From: Methylobacter sp.
GTDB lineage: Bacteria > Pseudomonadota > Gammaproteobacteria > Methylococcales > Methylomonadaceae
Reading direction: 5' to 3'
Assembly: GCA_023229605.1 (NCBI GenBank)
Contig: JALNYY010000023.1
Coordinates: 1 to 39,802 of the forward strand
DNA: 39,802 nt
Part shown: one piece after another, positions 1-8,976 of the stretch
Position numbering within the stretch: position 1 is the first letter of the stretch
Layout of the letters: each line of letters opens with the position of its first letter
Position numbers and translations under genes: made by a program
The notes under the pieces: model-generated
Told to the model about the DNA's origin: nothing
The model's input: only the letters and a program-made list of their open reading frames with translations
Databases searched by the model: none

Positions 1-1804
1 CTTTAATGCTCGTATTGCCGGTGCCACCCTCGATACCGAATAAGGGATCCCAGCCGGTAGAGAAAAACGTCCAATCGCGGCTTGCATGCACATGAATGCC
101 AAAACCGGTACGGCCAAAAAAGCCCCTGCTGGATGAGTGCTTAATAAGCCCTTCATCCCAGTTATTAGGTGTATCACGATACCAGGTAAGTTTTGGCCAT
201 TCATCGGCATCGGCACCGGTAAAGCCGCCTAAAGCAACATTGCCGTTTAAAGCAACATCGCCGGCGAAATTGACCGGACTAACCCCCCACCCCATGTCGC
301 GTCCAATCGTAATCTTGTTGGCGGCACCGCCTTGGAAATACATTAGGCTGGCTACACGCGTGCCTGAATCGTGCACGGCAATTTCGGTATTGTCCGATGT
401 TTCCAGCAACAGGCCGGCGGTATTGGCATTCCAGCTATTACCCCCCCCGTAATTGGCATTGATGCTGCCTACCGTGAGTGAACCACTGCTCATATAATTA
501 TTGGCATTGGCATAGCCGTTGCCGTTGGAAATATTGGCAGCACCTAGAATGCGCACATCACCAGTGCCTTTAGATTTTAATTGCAAATCCTGATTGGCGT
601 TACTGCCCGCTGCATAAATCGTGTTATAGCCAAAGCCGATGCCCTGCGTCGCATTGCTGTGGCGAAACTCAACGCCGTCGGCTTCGCCAAAATCACCGGT
701 GATATAAAGCCCCTTGACGGCTGTTGGATGTGTGCCGCTACGCGCGGCCTGGGCCATGTCAAGTTTGGCAATGGGCGAATCGCCCGCCCCGATACTTACC
801 TGCCCGCCACCTGCCGGATTGGCATTAATGACCATAATATGCTGACCTTCGGTGCTGTCGGAAAAATAAAACCGCCGGTTGCCATGCAGGCCAAACAACA
901 AGCCTCCGCCTGGGTGGGTAATCGCTGAATGCGCGTTCTGGCTGAGTCTTATCGCTTCATACCAGCCGCCCCACGTTGTGGTACTGGCCAGAATATCCAG
1001 TTTAGCCCCCGGTGCGTTGGTGCCGATACCAACGCCGCCTGAAGGCATCAGCGCAATATGATCATCAGGATCGTTACTGGTACCTATTTCCAGTGTGCAA
1101 CTTTCGCCCCCTCTTGCGTAATATCGGAGCCATGCGGCATCACCGCCGCCGCCACCTGGATCCTTGGGAAACATAATACCGTTATTTTCGGAATTACCGG
1201 CACTCGGCGTAAGAGCGCCGCTGACAACGACGTTATCCCATAGCTTTATTTTTCTTGGGCTGGTTCCGGCCCCGATAATATGTAAAAAATCCGCACCAAA
1301 ACCGCCTCTGTAGGAAATTTTTCCGGCATTGCCTTCATCGCCGGCATCGCGAGTAAAACTAATCGTTCGGATTCCCGACCCGCCTTCATCAAGCCCCATG
1401 CGTATCTGGCCCGCGACATCCAGTTTTCCGTTCGGATTAACAACGCCAACACCGATATTGCCGCTATTACTGTCAATAAACAAACGTGCCGCGCCGCTGC
1501 CGTCAGCCACACAAAGGCCGGCTTTGGCCGTTGCCGGTGCATTAGGGTCGGTGCGTGGATTTAATTGCAGCGACCAGGCCGGATTGGCATCCTGGAATTT
1601 GGCGTAAAAATTGATGACTTTTTGTAATCCTGCAAGATCACCGGCGGCTTCAATACTCAGCGGATCACCCGACAGCTTAACGATACCATCGTCTTTTTGA
1701 TTAAGCATCCCGTCTATCAGCTCGGCAAAATTACTTTCCGTAGGAATGCTGTTTTTGACGAAATAGGACTTTAAGTCAGAACGGTTTTTTTTGTTGATGT
1801 CCAT
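1..1804 (-). CDS. eCIS tail-fibre / receptor-binding protein (Afp13/Pvc13-like), C-terminus outside window
   Basis: The frame is open from an ATG at 1804 to the left edge (about 601 codons), so the C-terminal tip is missing. An AAGGA ribosome-binding site lies about 8 nt upstream of the ATG. Residues 1-80 form a hydrophilic N-terminal segment that probably anchors to the baseplate (MDINKKNRSDLKSYF...). They are followed by fibre modules of the type GNIGVGVVNPNGKLDV (115-130) and GGVGIGTNAPGAKLDI (256-271), separated by Gly/Asn/Thr-rich beta-structured stretches. Such modules are typical of trimeric fibres in phages and eCIS. It follows the baseplate gene by 45 nt in the same direction, which is the place of the fibre gene in Afp/PVC loci. 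Expected role: binding the target cell from the assembled particle. The fibre call is strong from context and repeats; the receptor is unknown. Confidence 0.8.
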   Translation of the reverse strand, partial: MDINKKNRSDLKSYFVKNSIPTESNFAELIDGMLNQKDDGIVKLSGDPLSIEAAGDLAGLQKVINFYAKFQDANPAWSLQLNPRTDPNAPATAKAGLCVADGSGAARLFIDSNSGNIGVGVVNPNGKLDVAGQIRMGLDEGGSGIRTISFTRDAGDEGNAGKISYRGGFGADFLHIIGAGTSPRKIKLWDNVVVSGALTPSAGNSENNGIMFPKDPGGGGGDAAWLRYYARGGESCTLEIGTSNDPDDHIALMPSGGVGIGTNAPGAKLDILASTTTWGGWYEAIRLSQNAHSAITHPGGGLLFGLHGNRRFYFSDSTEGQHIMVINANPAGGGQVSIGAGDSPIAKLDMAQAARSGTHPTAVKGLYITGDFGEADGVEFRHSNATQGIGFGYNTIYAAGSNANQDLQLKSKGTGDVRILGAANISNGNGYANANNYMSSGSLTVGSINANYGGGNSWNANTAGLLLETSDNTEIAVHDSGTRVASLMYFQGGAANKITIGRDMGWGVSPVNFAGDVALNGNVALGGFTGADADEWPKLTWYRDTPNNWDEGLIKHSSSRGFFGRTGFGIHVHASRDWTFFSTGWDPLFGIEGGTGNTSIK

Positions 1805-1849
1805 GATGATTCCTTATGTTGAATGCGAACGTATTTTTATGCTGATTAA

Positions 1850-4800
1850 TCAGCCGACAATAAAATCAAGTTCCAGCTTCATGTAATTAATGCCGTTAAA
1901 TATTTGCTCGCCAAAATTAACTTCTGTAATTAAATCAATATCGTGGCTTCTTGCTGCTACCAGCACGGCATCGGGGCGATGGGCGGAAACGGCGTAGCCA
2001 TCGCTGCTGTCGCTAAGAGGCGGCTTGGGTATTAATTGAAAATAGCTGCCGCTTTCATCCCCCAAAAACAGCTTAAAGTAGGCGACATAATCCACATAAT
2101 CATGTCTTTCGATAAAGTCGATAATGGCATTGGCGTATATCTTTCCGCCGATAACCAGATCTTTGCCTTGTTCGTAAGCCCAGGGCGATAAAAAGTGATT
2201 CACTTCTTCATTAAGCTGTTGCTTGTAAAAACCACTATCGCAGCCCGGCTGAAAACGCACCGCAAAGCGCAGCTTTACCGGTAGATAGCAGGCGTTTTTG
2301 ACTTTAATGCAGGCGCCGAGCGGGGCGTGGGCCATTAAAAACGCTTCAATGTCCCCCAGCAGACTGGCAGGCGCTTTCGGTTCAAACGGATTAAACGGCA
2401 GCCGGTTGCGCACATCGGGAATTACCACAACGGTGACTTGTCCCAAATTTTCCTGCAATCCTGCCGGAATGCACTTGGCTTTGTAAATTTCAGGAAATTG
2501 TTCCAAAACCAGACGTTCATAATCCCAAAGACTTACAGCACGTTGTTTATGGCGCAAACGTTCACTGATGCGGGTGTTAAAGCTGCTGTCCCGTTCTCTG
2601 GGCTTGGCGGCGAATGACGTAAAGGGTTGCCTGACTGCGGTAATCGTAGCGATAGGTTGTACCAGACTTTTTATGGTATCGGCAGGCAACGGCTGGTTTA
2701 AATGATCATCGGCGTTCTGCTGATTGACAAAGGTAGCCGTTACCGCCTGCGTATCAATGTCGATGCTGTCACAAACACTATCGCAACGCTCGACGATGGC
2801 GACCCGCAACCAGTACAGTCCGGAAGGCAGCAAGGTGCTGGGGGCAACCTGGCCCAACTGCAATTTAATGATTCCCGATTCCAATAAACCATGGGTGGCG
2901 TCCGCCTGCAATTGCCCCTGATCTAGGGCTAGCCATCTATTACCACTTAACACGCTCCATTGCACAGAGGCCGCCTCCAAATCAGGATTGGCGGTGCCTT
3001 CCGCCATTTGCAGCAAAACCGACAGCATTTGCGGCGTTTGTACGCCGCTTAAGCCAATGTATAACTCACCTTCGTTGTTATAAACAGGCAAGAAACTGTA
3101 ACCGCCGCTTTGGGTGTCGAACTGTATGGGAGCATAACCGAAAGGGTGTAAGCAATAAACTTGATCGGCGTCGTTGCTTTGCAGTTCTGCCAGATTCAGT
3201 TCTATTGCGGCACTATAGTTAATGCTCAAACTTTTCAGCTTAGGCGTATAAGGCGGATTGACTTTATAGTTATCGGCCGTAATGACCTGTTTTTGGGCAA
3301 TGGCAGTCGCCAGTTCAATGGATTTCGCTGCGGCAACCCCCGGATAAGCTGAATGCTGAAAATCGTATGCAGCTAATTCTAAAAACCAATAACGCTGCCA
3401 GCCCGTCACATCCGTATCGCTATCCGCTGTACACTGCCGTTCGTAACTATAGCCGGGACGGATTTTTTGAATTTGCGAGGACACATCGGCAATCGTAAGG
3501 ACGGCAGGCGCATTGGCATCCGCTTGATTAAACAGGGCCGCCCCGCTATCTAAGATCAACTCCAGGCGTTGGTCGACCAACGTAATCTTGCTTTTGAAAG
3601 CGCTATTGTCAGCCATCGTGATGCTATAGTTTTTGTAATAATCGACCAGATTGGCATTAGGCACCCCCATCCATTGCAGATTAACATCAAACTTCTTTAG
3701 CCTCTTGAGCATTAACTCCGAGTGGCCGAAATACAGTCTGGCGCCGATAGCGGGTGAACTGCCAAAGGGTTCGAAGGGTTTGCCGGACGCTAACATGCTG
3801 TCATCGTTTTGAAGCTGCAAATCAGTCAATCCCTTGACATCGACGTCCAGCAACACTTTTTCCAATAACAAACATTGAAACAAGGGGTAGTCAGTAACAT
3901 AGTTTTTGTTGTCAGCATCCCAACGCGATTGCAATAGCAGCTTGAGCATCGGCCAGGAGGTTTTTATGCCGCTGTTTTCAGTATCCCCCAACGCGCTGAT
4001 CGCGGCTACGCTTTCATCGAGGGCAAATTCCCAGGATATGGTTTTAAAGGGCTTTCCCGGAATATTAGTTATGTAATCAGCAACTTTTACCGTGCTGTTT
4101 TGAACGTTTACCCAACCTTTTGACGTGCTCAGTTCAATGCGGAAGGGTGGGTTATTGGTTAATAACGCGCTGATTTTTTCGGTATTAAATTGCTCCGGTT
4201 TAAATACCAAAGTCAGCGTCACGGTTCTTTGGCCTTCCGCTAAACATAACACCGGTGAACTTATTGCCCAACCGAGCATCGGCTCCGGTGGCTGACTTTG
4301 ATCGGTAAGAAGCTGTGTCTGCCGCTGACCGAATGTGTACCAGCGATTGGAATCACTGCTGCCGGGTACTTTGGCGGTCAAGGTATCGCTGCAGGCGCTT
4401 AAGCTTAACCAGTTTGATTTTTGCGCAACCGGTTCCGGTATGCGATTGCGCCAGGCTAGCTCCAGCGTGGTGCAAACGCTGTCCCAGTCTCCTTCCGCCA
4501 ACTCAGCGCCGCCTGCGGCCTGTTCAAGCAAGGATAAATCAGCGCCCGAGGGCGAAAGTTCTTTTATTCGCCCCAATAAATCGCTGTTATCTGTAACAGG
4601 AATGCCTAAAGCCAGCTGCATCATGGCTTGAACAGCGAGCTTCCGGGAATCCGGCGTTGCCTGTCCCAGACGCAAGTTGTTTAATTGCGCTTTGTGCGCT
4701 GCATAGATTTTTTTCCGATACGCCAAGGCTAATTGATCATAAACTTTAGCCCACTCAGAATCGCCGGCATTGATAGCGCTTGCGGCATCCATAAGCAACG

Positions 4801-6214
4801 CAAAGCCTTCCAGCGCCATAAAGAAGTAAGCCTCTATCGTCAAAAGCGCATCATAGAAGCTGTCCAGATTGTCGATTTTGGCAATGCCGGCGACATTGGG
4901 GTAGGCTGGAGCTCCCAGAGCCGATGCAAAATTTTTATCGAAATCAGGCGGCTCGGTAGTAACCATTTGGTAATTCGCCGATTTTTTTTGTCCTGCTCGC
5001 TCCAAAAGTGTGTTGATTTCCCCCCATTCATTATCAATGCGCACTTTAATCCGCATCATTTGATTAAAGGTTTCGACATCCAAATACAATTTTTGCGTGA
5101 TGAAGTCCTTTACATCCTGGCGGGTGCGTTGCTCATAAAGCTCGGTAATATTTTTAACCAAAGGCAGGGTGTCAAAATAATTTTCCAGCGAGTTAACACC
5201 CAAGGCGGTTTTGAGGTTGCTGTAGAAATCTCTCGGATTGCTGATTGTCGGCGTAAAACTTTTCCCTGCGCGTTTTTTGCCGGCTTGCAGCAAAATACTG
5301 TTGATAGTTTTCCAATCGCTATCGGCAGCCGCGCCGCGATTAGTTTTAAGCTGTATTAAGCTGCGCAACTCAGCCAGATCCATAAACAATCCGCTGCCGA
5401 CAAATCCCACCAGCGTTTGCAGTTGCGTTAACAGGGTAAAGTCTACTTTAGTGTTTGACGGCGGGAAGGTAGGCAAGGCATCGCCCGGCATTGGCTCACC
5501 CAGAGCAATTTTTAACATCTCCATGACCGCATCGTTTTTGGTTCCCGTGTACTGCTCGCGGGCCTTGCGAATACCGATAACCTGCTTATTCACGTAGACC
5601 GAACTTAGCCGGGTAATTTTGACGTGATTAACCACCAAATCACTGTCGGTGCGATAAACAAGCTCTTTACCCAAGCTGTCTTTACCGGCAGCCAGCAAGG
5701 TGCCGGTTGGCAACAGTACGCTGCCAACCTGGGCAGAAGGCTCAATCAGAACATTAACGCGGTCGGGTTGCGGCGGCGTTTTTTCAAAATTTAAAACCTT
5801 GCGATAATAAAAATCCAGGTGCTTTCCGGGCAGCTGATTCAATTGTCCCTGGGTGTTTTTCAGCAACTGCAAAAACGCCAGGTACAACACAAAATGCGGC
5901 CGGTGCAGATTGTAAAAACGGTCATCGGTAAAGTTTGCAGGCTGCTCGATAAAATCTTCTATTTGCTGCAACCAGTCTGAAAAATCCTTGCCTTCAAGAC
6001 CATCTGGATTTAACAAGCCCTGCCAGTCGCCGTCTTCAACGTGGTCGGAATTAAAATATTTCAGTTCTTTGGCAAAAGCATGGGCAAGCGTTAACTGGTC
6101 TTTTAAGCTGTGTTCGTCTATAGCGGCATAATCCGCCTGTAACGCAGCGAGCAGACGTTGCGCTTGGCTGGTGCCGTCACGTTCGGAAGCAAAGGGAGAT
6201 ATAAACTCGGCCAT
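1850..6214 (-). CDS. Large eCIS baseplate protein (gpJ/Afp11-Afp12 type, 1454 aa)
   Basis: The C-terminal third (about residues 1170-1440) carries the baseplate-J-like signature: a stretch with RISERLRHKQRAVSLWDYER, then EQFPEIYKAKCIPAG, then a VTVVVIPDVRNRLPFNPFEP segment. Proteins of this family form the baseplate wedge that holds the sheath and fires on receptor contact. Afp/PVC loci usually have two J-type proteins of about 900-1000 residues between the PAAR-like tip and the fibre. Here one gene of 1454 residues fills that interval. Residues about 255-595 contain four helical repeats of about 90 residues, each with a D/E-x-W motif followed by a basic pair (Trp at 301, 397, 488 and 577), inserted after an N-terminal baseplate-like region. 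The start at 6214 lies 10 nt after the tip gene. The assignment as a baseplate component is firm; which Afp number it corresponds to is uncertain. Confidence 0.85.
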   Translation of the reverse strand: MAEFISPFASERDGTSQAQRLLAALQADYAAIDEHSLKDQLTLAHAFAKELKYFNSDHVEDGDWQGLLNPDGLEGKDFSDWLQQIEDFIEQPANFTDDRFYNLHRPHFVLYLAFLQLLKNTQGQLNQLPGKHLDFYYRKVLNFEKTPPQPDRVNVLIEPSAQVGSVLLPTGTLLAAGKDSLGKELVYRTDSDLVVNHVKITRLSSVYVNKQVIGIRKAREQYTGTKNDAVMEMLKIALGEPMPGDALPTFPPSNTKVDFTLLTQLQTLVGFVGSGLFMDLAELRSLIQLKTNRGAAADSDWKTINSILLQAGKKRAGKSFTPTISNPRDFYSNLKTALGVNSLENYFDTLPLVKNITELYEQRTRQDVKDFITQKLYLDVETFNQMMRIKVRIDNEWGEINTLLERAGQKKSANYQMVTTEPPDFDKNFASALGAPAYPNVAGIAKIDNLDSFYDALLTIEAYFFMALEGFALLMDAASAINAGDSEWAKVYDQLALAYRKKIYAAHKAQLNNLRLGQATPDSRKLAVQAMMQLALGIPVTDNSDLLGRIKELSPSGADLSLLEQAAGGAELAEGDWDSVCTTLELAWRNRIPEPVAQKSNWLSLSACSDTLTAKVPGSSDSNRWYTFGQRQTQLLTDQSQPPEPMLGWAISSPVLCLAEGQRTVTLTLVFKPEQFNTEKISALLTNNPPFRIELSTSKGWVNVQNSTVKVADYITNIPGKPFKTISWEFALDESVAAISALGDTENSGIKTSWPMLKLLLQSRWDADNKNYVTDYPLFQCLLLEKVLLDVDVKGLTDLQLQNDDSMLASGKPFEPFGSSPAIGARLYFGHSELMLKRLKKFDVNLQWMGVPNANLVDYYKNYSITMADNSAFKSKITLVDQRLELILDSGAALFNQADANAPAVLTIADVSSQIQKIRPGYSYERQCTADSDTDVTGWQRYWFLELAAYDFQHSAYPGVAAAKSIELATAIAQKQVITADNYKVNPPYTPKLKSLSINYSAAIELNLAELQSNDADQVYCLHPFGYAPIQFDTQSGGYSFLPVYNNEGELYIGLSGVQTPQMLSVLLQMAEGTANPDLEAASVQWSVLSGNRWLALDQGQLQADATHGLLESGIIKLQLGQVAPSTLLPSGLYWLRVAIVERCDSVCDSIDIDTQAVTATFVNQQNADDHLNQPLPADTIKSLVQPIATITAVRQPFTSFAAKPRERDSSFNTRISERLRHKQRAVSLWDYERLVLEQFPEIYKAKCIPAGLQENLGQVTVVVIPDVRNRLPFNPFEPKAPASLLGDIEAFLMAHAPLGACIKVKNACYLPVKLRFAVRFQPGCDSGFYKQQLNEEVNHFLSPWAYEQGKDLVIGGKIYANAIIDFIERHDYVDYVAYFKLFLGDESGSYFQLIPKPPLSDSSDGYAVSAHRPDAVLVAARSHDIDLITEVNFGEQIFNGINYMKLELDFIVG

Positions 6215-6224
6215 GGCGATCGAC

Positions 6225-6665
6225 TCAGCTGCCTTTAATCAAAACATTGGTGGTGATGAACATGCCGTTACCCGTATATTGCGGTGTGCTGTCGGGAATG
6301 GGGCTTCCAGGGCCGGGCGGCGGTTGTTGCGCCGGCGTTTGCACGGAAAACTTTGCGGTAAAATTGCCGCCTTTCAACAGCACCGGTTTGCCGCCGGTAT
6401 TCGTCTTTGTCGCTTTTTGATTACCGGCCAGGGCTGCAATTTCTAGGGTGCCTACGCCCGGAATGCAGTATTGCGGCGTCATATAGGTACAGCCTGGGAC
6501 GGACACTTTTTTTTCATCGCCGTCTACGCAGATTTTCTTACCGTTGATGGTCGCTGGGCCGGAGCCTTTTAAATCGCCCGGTTGCACCACGACTACCGCC
6601 GCCCCGAAATTGGGCATGAACATGGCCTTATCGCCTTCAATAAGTATTGAATCAAGCATGGACAT
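6225..6665 (-). CDS. PAAR-like spike-tip protein (Afp10/Pvc10-like)
   Basis: A 146-residue protein in the tip position of the eCIS locus, between the gp25 wedge gene and the large baseplate gene. It is rich in Gly, Pro and Val and has a cysteine-containing core (CVDGDEKKVSVPGC and TPQYCIPGVG) and a Pro-rich linker near residue 110 (AQQPPPGPGSP). This fits the small spike-capping proteins with a conical PAAR-like fold that sit on the VgrG-like trimer. The start overlaps the end of the gp25 gene by 14 nt. ATG codons at 6665 and 6659 are both possible and no strong ribosome-binding site decides between them. The call rests more on gene order and composition than on a diagnostic motif, so another baseplate accessory role cannot be excluded. 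Confidence 0.65.
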   Translation of the reverse strand: MSMLDSILIEGDKAMFMPNFGAAVVVVQPGDLKGSGPATINGKKICVDGDEKKVSVPGCTYMTPQYCIPGVGTLEIAALAGNQKATKTNTGGKPVLLKGGNFTAKFSVQTPAQQPPPGPGSPIPDSTPQYTGNGMFITTNVLIKGS

Positions 6666-7074
6666 AACTCGCTTCGTTTAAATAAAACGGGTAAACCAGA
6701 TTAAATCGGGAATTGGTGCTGCGCACTGTGTAATCAATGCTGATCGTTAGCAAACCTTCAATCTTGTCGCTTTCATCGACCTGCACGTTATTGAGTTCGA
6801 TGCGGGTTTCATAATACAACACGGCATCGGTAATCAGCGCCGTCATGCGGTTGATCAGGCTTTGGCTGATTTCTTCAAACATAAAGCGTTGTAAATCACA
6901 GCCAAAATCCTCGCGCATAATCCGTTCATTCTGCGCGGTGCTTAGCAGAATCTGCAGGCTTTGCTGAATATCCTGATGTTCTGAAACGCGCTGCACATCG
7001 CGACCGTTTTGGCTAAAACTGGGTGGAAAGCTCCAGCCTTTACCTAAAAAAGAGGCATTTGCGTTGTCGTTCAT
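6652..7074 (-). CDS. gp25-like baseplate wedge protein (Afp9-like)
   Basis: A 140-residue member of the GPW/gp25 family. Visible signatures are SFPPSFSQNGRDVQRVSEHQ near the N-terminus, the EREDFG-type motif (here MREDFGCDLQRFMFEE, about residues 54-70) and a C-terminal YTVRSTNSRFNLVYPFYL segment. In T4, T6SS and eCIS particles this protein sits at the junction of baseplate and sheath and templates sheath assembly. Its ATG overlaps the stop of the preceding 59-residue gene as ATGA, and its end overlaps the next gene, so translation is probably coupled. Length matches the family. Confidence 0.92.
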   Translation of the reverse strand: MNDNANASFLGKGWSFPPSFSQNGRDVQRVSEHQDIQQSLQILLSTAQNERIMREDFGCDLQRFMFEEISQSLINRMTALITDAVLYYETRIELNNVQVDESDKIEGLLTISIDYTVRSTNSRFNLVYPFYLNEASYVHA

Positions 7075-7253
7075 CAGAATTGATCCGGTTCCGTTTCTGA
7101 TACTTCAGAAGCCTTGTTAAGCTGGCCTGAAGCTTGTTGTTGAATCTTGCCGATCAAGGCGTAGACTTTTACAAAAGGCATACTGCCCAAGCCTTCCAGC
7201 AACAGGTTAATTTCCTCAGCGGAAAGTTGCAGGGTAATGTCTTGTTTATCCAT
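7074..7253 (-). CDS. 59-residue eCIS-associated small protein
   Basis: A short gene running from the ATG at 7253 (MDKQDITLQLSAEEINLLLE...) to a TGA that overlaps the ATG of the gp25 gene (ATGA). It fits the gap between the spike and gp25 genes and keeps the tight packing of the operon. The protein is predicted helical: LQLSAEEINLLLEGLGSMPF followed by KVYALIGKIQQQA and a short polar tail. It has no signal peptide or membrane segment. The pattern of a beta start, an S-x-E-E helix, a G-x-x-P-F turn and a K-I-x-x-Q-A helix suggests a structured accessory subunit. I do not recognise a named family. The function is unknown; a baseplate or assembly role is inferred only from position and coupling. 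Confidence 0.75.
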   Translation of the reverse strand: MDKQDITLQLSAEEINLLLEGLGSMPFVKVYALIGKIQQQASGQLNKASEVSETEPDQF

Positions 7254-7335
7254 GTTGCACCTTATAAGTTAATGTATGTTCGGTAATTGGCGCCCAGCCG
7301 ACGCAAGATCAGACGCGGGGCTTTTGCTTGTCTGC

Positions 7336-8976
7336 TTATTTAATATCCACCTTGGTTCCTTTAATTTCCACATTGCCGCTGGCTTCCAATTTAAAATCTT
7401 TGGCGCTTTTTAGCGTAATGCCGTTTTGATCCATGATGATGCTGTTGCCATGCTGATCGTCCAGCTGAATTTTTTTGCCGTCATCATCCAGTTTAATACT
7501 GTTTTTGCCTGGGGTTTCGATGTAAACAATGGCCTTGTCATCATCAAAACCGATGACCATGCCTTTTTTACTGGCGATACCCTTGCCGATATTTTTATCA
7601 TCGGGTTCGCCAAAACGTACAGGCGGACTATTTTTGGAACTATACAAAGATCCTAAAATAATGGCCTGCCGCGGGTCATCGTTAACAAAACCGATAACCA
7701 CTTCATCACCGATCTCAGGTCTGAAATAATAGCCCCGTCCCTTGCCCGCATCGGGAGTGGCCAAGCGCGCCCACAGCGTATTGGCATCGTCTTTCAGCAT
7801 CGGCAATTGGATTTTTACCTTCAGTTCTTTGTCAGGGTCCTCGCCAAGTTCTAAAACCAGGCCGATGTGCAGTCCTGAAATACCCGGCAATAAGCCCGAA
7901 GCAGGCAAGCCTCCTGCTTCGTTGCTGCGCAACAGCCATTGGTCGGCAAATCCAAACTGAATATCGGTAATCCAACTGCCCGCAGTAACGCGATGACCGA
8001 TCCCGGTTACCAGGGCCTTGCCGTTAAAACGCTGACCAATGCTTTTGATTTCAATGTTATCCAATAATGCTATATCGGTCCTGCCGGGCAGAACCACACA
8101 GCCGCGAATTAAACTCAATTGAGTTCGGGCCAGTTTGCCTGTGGCCCAAGCAGTTAACTCTGTCTGACTCAGTTGCGCCGAAGTCGCTAAGACGTAATCT
8201 TTGCCGCCCAGGCTCTTGGCCAGATTTTGACTGCTCAAATTACCCGGCGTTAAGCCAAGATTATCCGTCTTGTTGACCTGGAGGCTTTGCTGCTTCTTCG
8301 CATCCCAGACAGTGCCGGAAATTTTTTCATACTGGCCTTCGCCATTGGCTTCGATGTCAAAGCTATAAATCTCATCAATCCCGTACTCAATGGTGGCTTT
8401 AGGAGCGCCCGGCGATTTTATGGACAACGCTGAAATCGCTCCGTCCTGCACTTTAATCAACAAGCCATTACTTTCAGCCCGAGCCAGTATAAAGTCCCAA
8501 TCGCTGCAGGCATATTGCATGATTTCCGGATGCTGAGTCTCGGTACTGTCAATCGTTCCGTTTTTTAAACTATGAAGGCCGATTATTTTTTTAATAATTT
8601 CATCATCGGTCATTTTGGTAAAAACACAGTGGCTCTTGCCTTGCGTCATAGCGACTGCGGCATCCTTAACAGCCACGGTCAGCGTTGATGCGGTATGTTC
8701 GACACTGACCGCATGCGTCACTACCAACCCCTTAAATACGGTTTTTTCCGATGTTGAATCGTCTTCGTAGCGCAACTTGATTTCGATTTCTTTGCCCGGC
8801 TCAAATACACTGGCATCACTGATGGCAAACTCACGACTGGCAGCATCGCCATCGAATAACACCAGCTCTGCATAAGGAATGCGGTTGACCTCATAATTGA
8901 CATGCACGGACAATAACTCATAGGCCGGGTCTATGACTTTATTGCCGCTGAGTACGGTAACGGTAACGAGGCTCAT
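7336..8976 (-). CDS. VgrG-like central spike protein (Afp8-like)
   Basis: A 546-residue spike protein. Residues 1-350 match the phage late-control gpD/VgrG head (for example LSGNKVIDPAYELLSVHVNY near the start and VTGIGHRVTAGSW near 325). Residues about 365-450 form the gp5 OB-fold with the typical ARLATPDAGKGRGYYFRPE and GDEVVIGFVNDDPRQAIILG segments. The C-terminus (about 475-546) is a short beta-helix of KLDDDGKKIQLDDQHGNS type ending in a VEIKGTKVDIK strand. It forms the trimeric needle under the tube that pierces the target membrane. No toxin domain is fused at the C-terminus. It overlaps the LysM gene as ATGA at 8973-8976. Confidence 0.92.
   Translation of the reverse strand: MSLVTVTVLSGNKVIDPAYELLSVHVNYEVNRIPYAELVLFDGDAASREFAISDASVFEPGKEIEIKLRYEDDSTSEKTVFKGLVVTHAVSVEHTASTLTVAVKDAAVAMTQGKSHCVFTKMTDDEIIKKIIGLHSLKNGTIDSTETQHPEIMQYACSDWDFILARAESNGLLIKVQDGAISALSIKSPGAPKATIEYGIDEIYSFDIEANGEGQYEKISGTVWDAKKQQSLQVNKTDNLGLTPGNLSSQNLAKSLGGKDYVLATSAQLSQTELTAWATGKLARTQLSLIRGCVVLPGRTDIALLDNIEIKSIGQRFNGKALVTGIGHRVTAGSWITDIQFGFADQWLLRSNEAGGLPASGLLPGISGLHIGLVLELGEDPDKELKVKIQLPMLKDDANTLWARLATPDAGKGRGYYFRPEIGDEVVIGFVNDDPRQAIILGSLYSSKNSPPVRFGEPDDKNIGKGIASKKGMVIGFDDDKAIVYIETPGKNSIKLDDDGKKIQLDDQHGNSIIMDQNGITLKSAKDFKLEASGNVEIKGTKVDIK

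Noticed and set aside
96..1607. Several plus- and minus-strand ORFs of 60-118 codons at the left edge
   Set aside because: All fall within the open fibre frame that runs from 1804 to the window edge, and none has a ribosome-binding site or a recognisable family.
4733..5359. 208-codon plus-strand ORF
   Set aside because: It lies wholly inside the baseplate gene on the opposite strand, and its translation is not protein-like. It is a shadow of the real frame.
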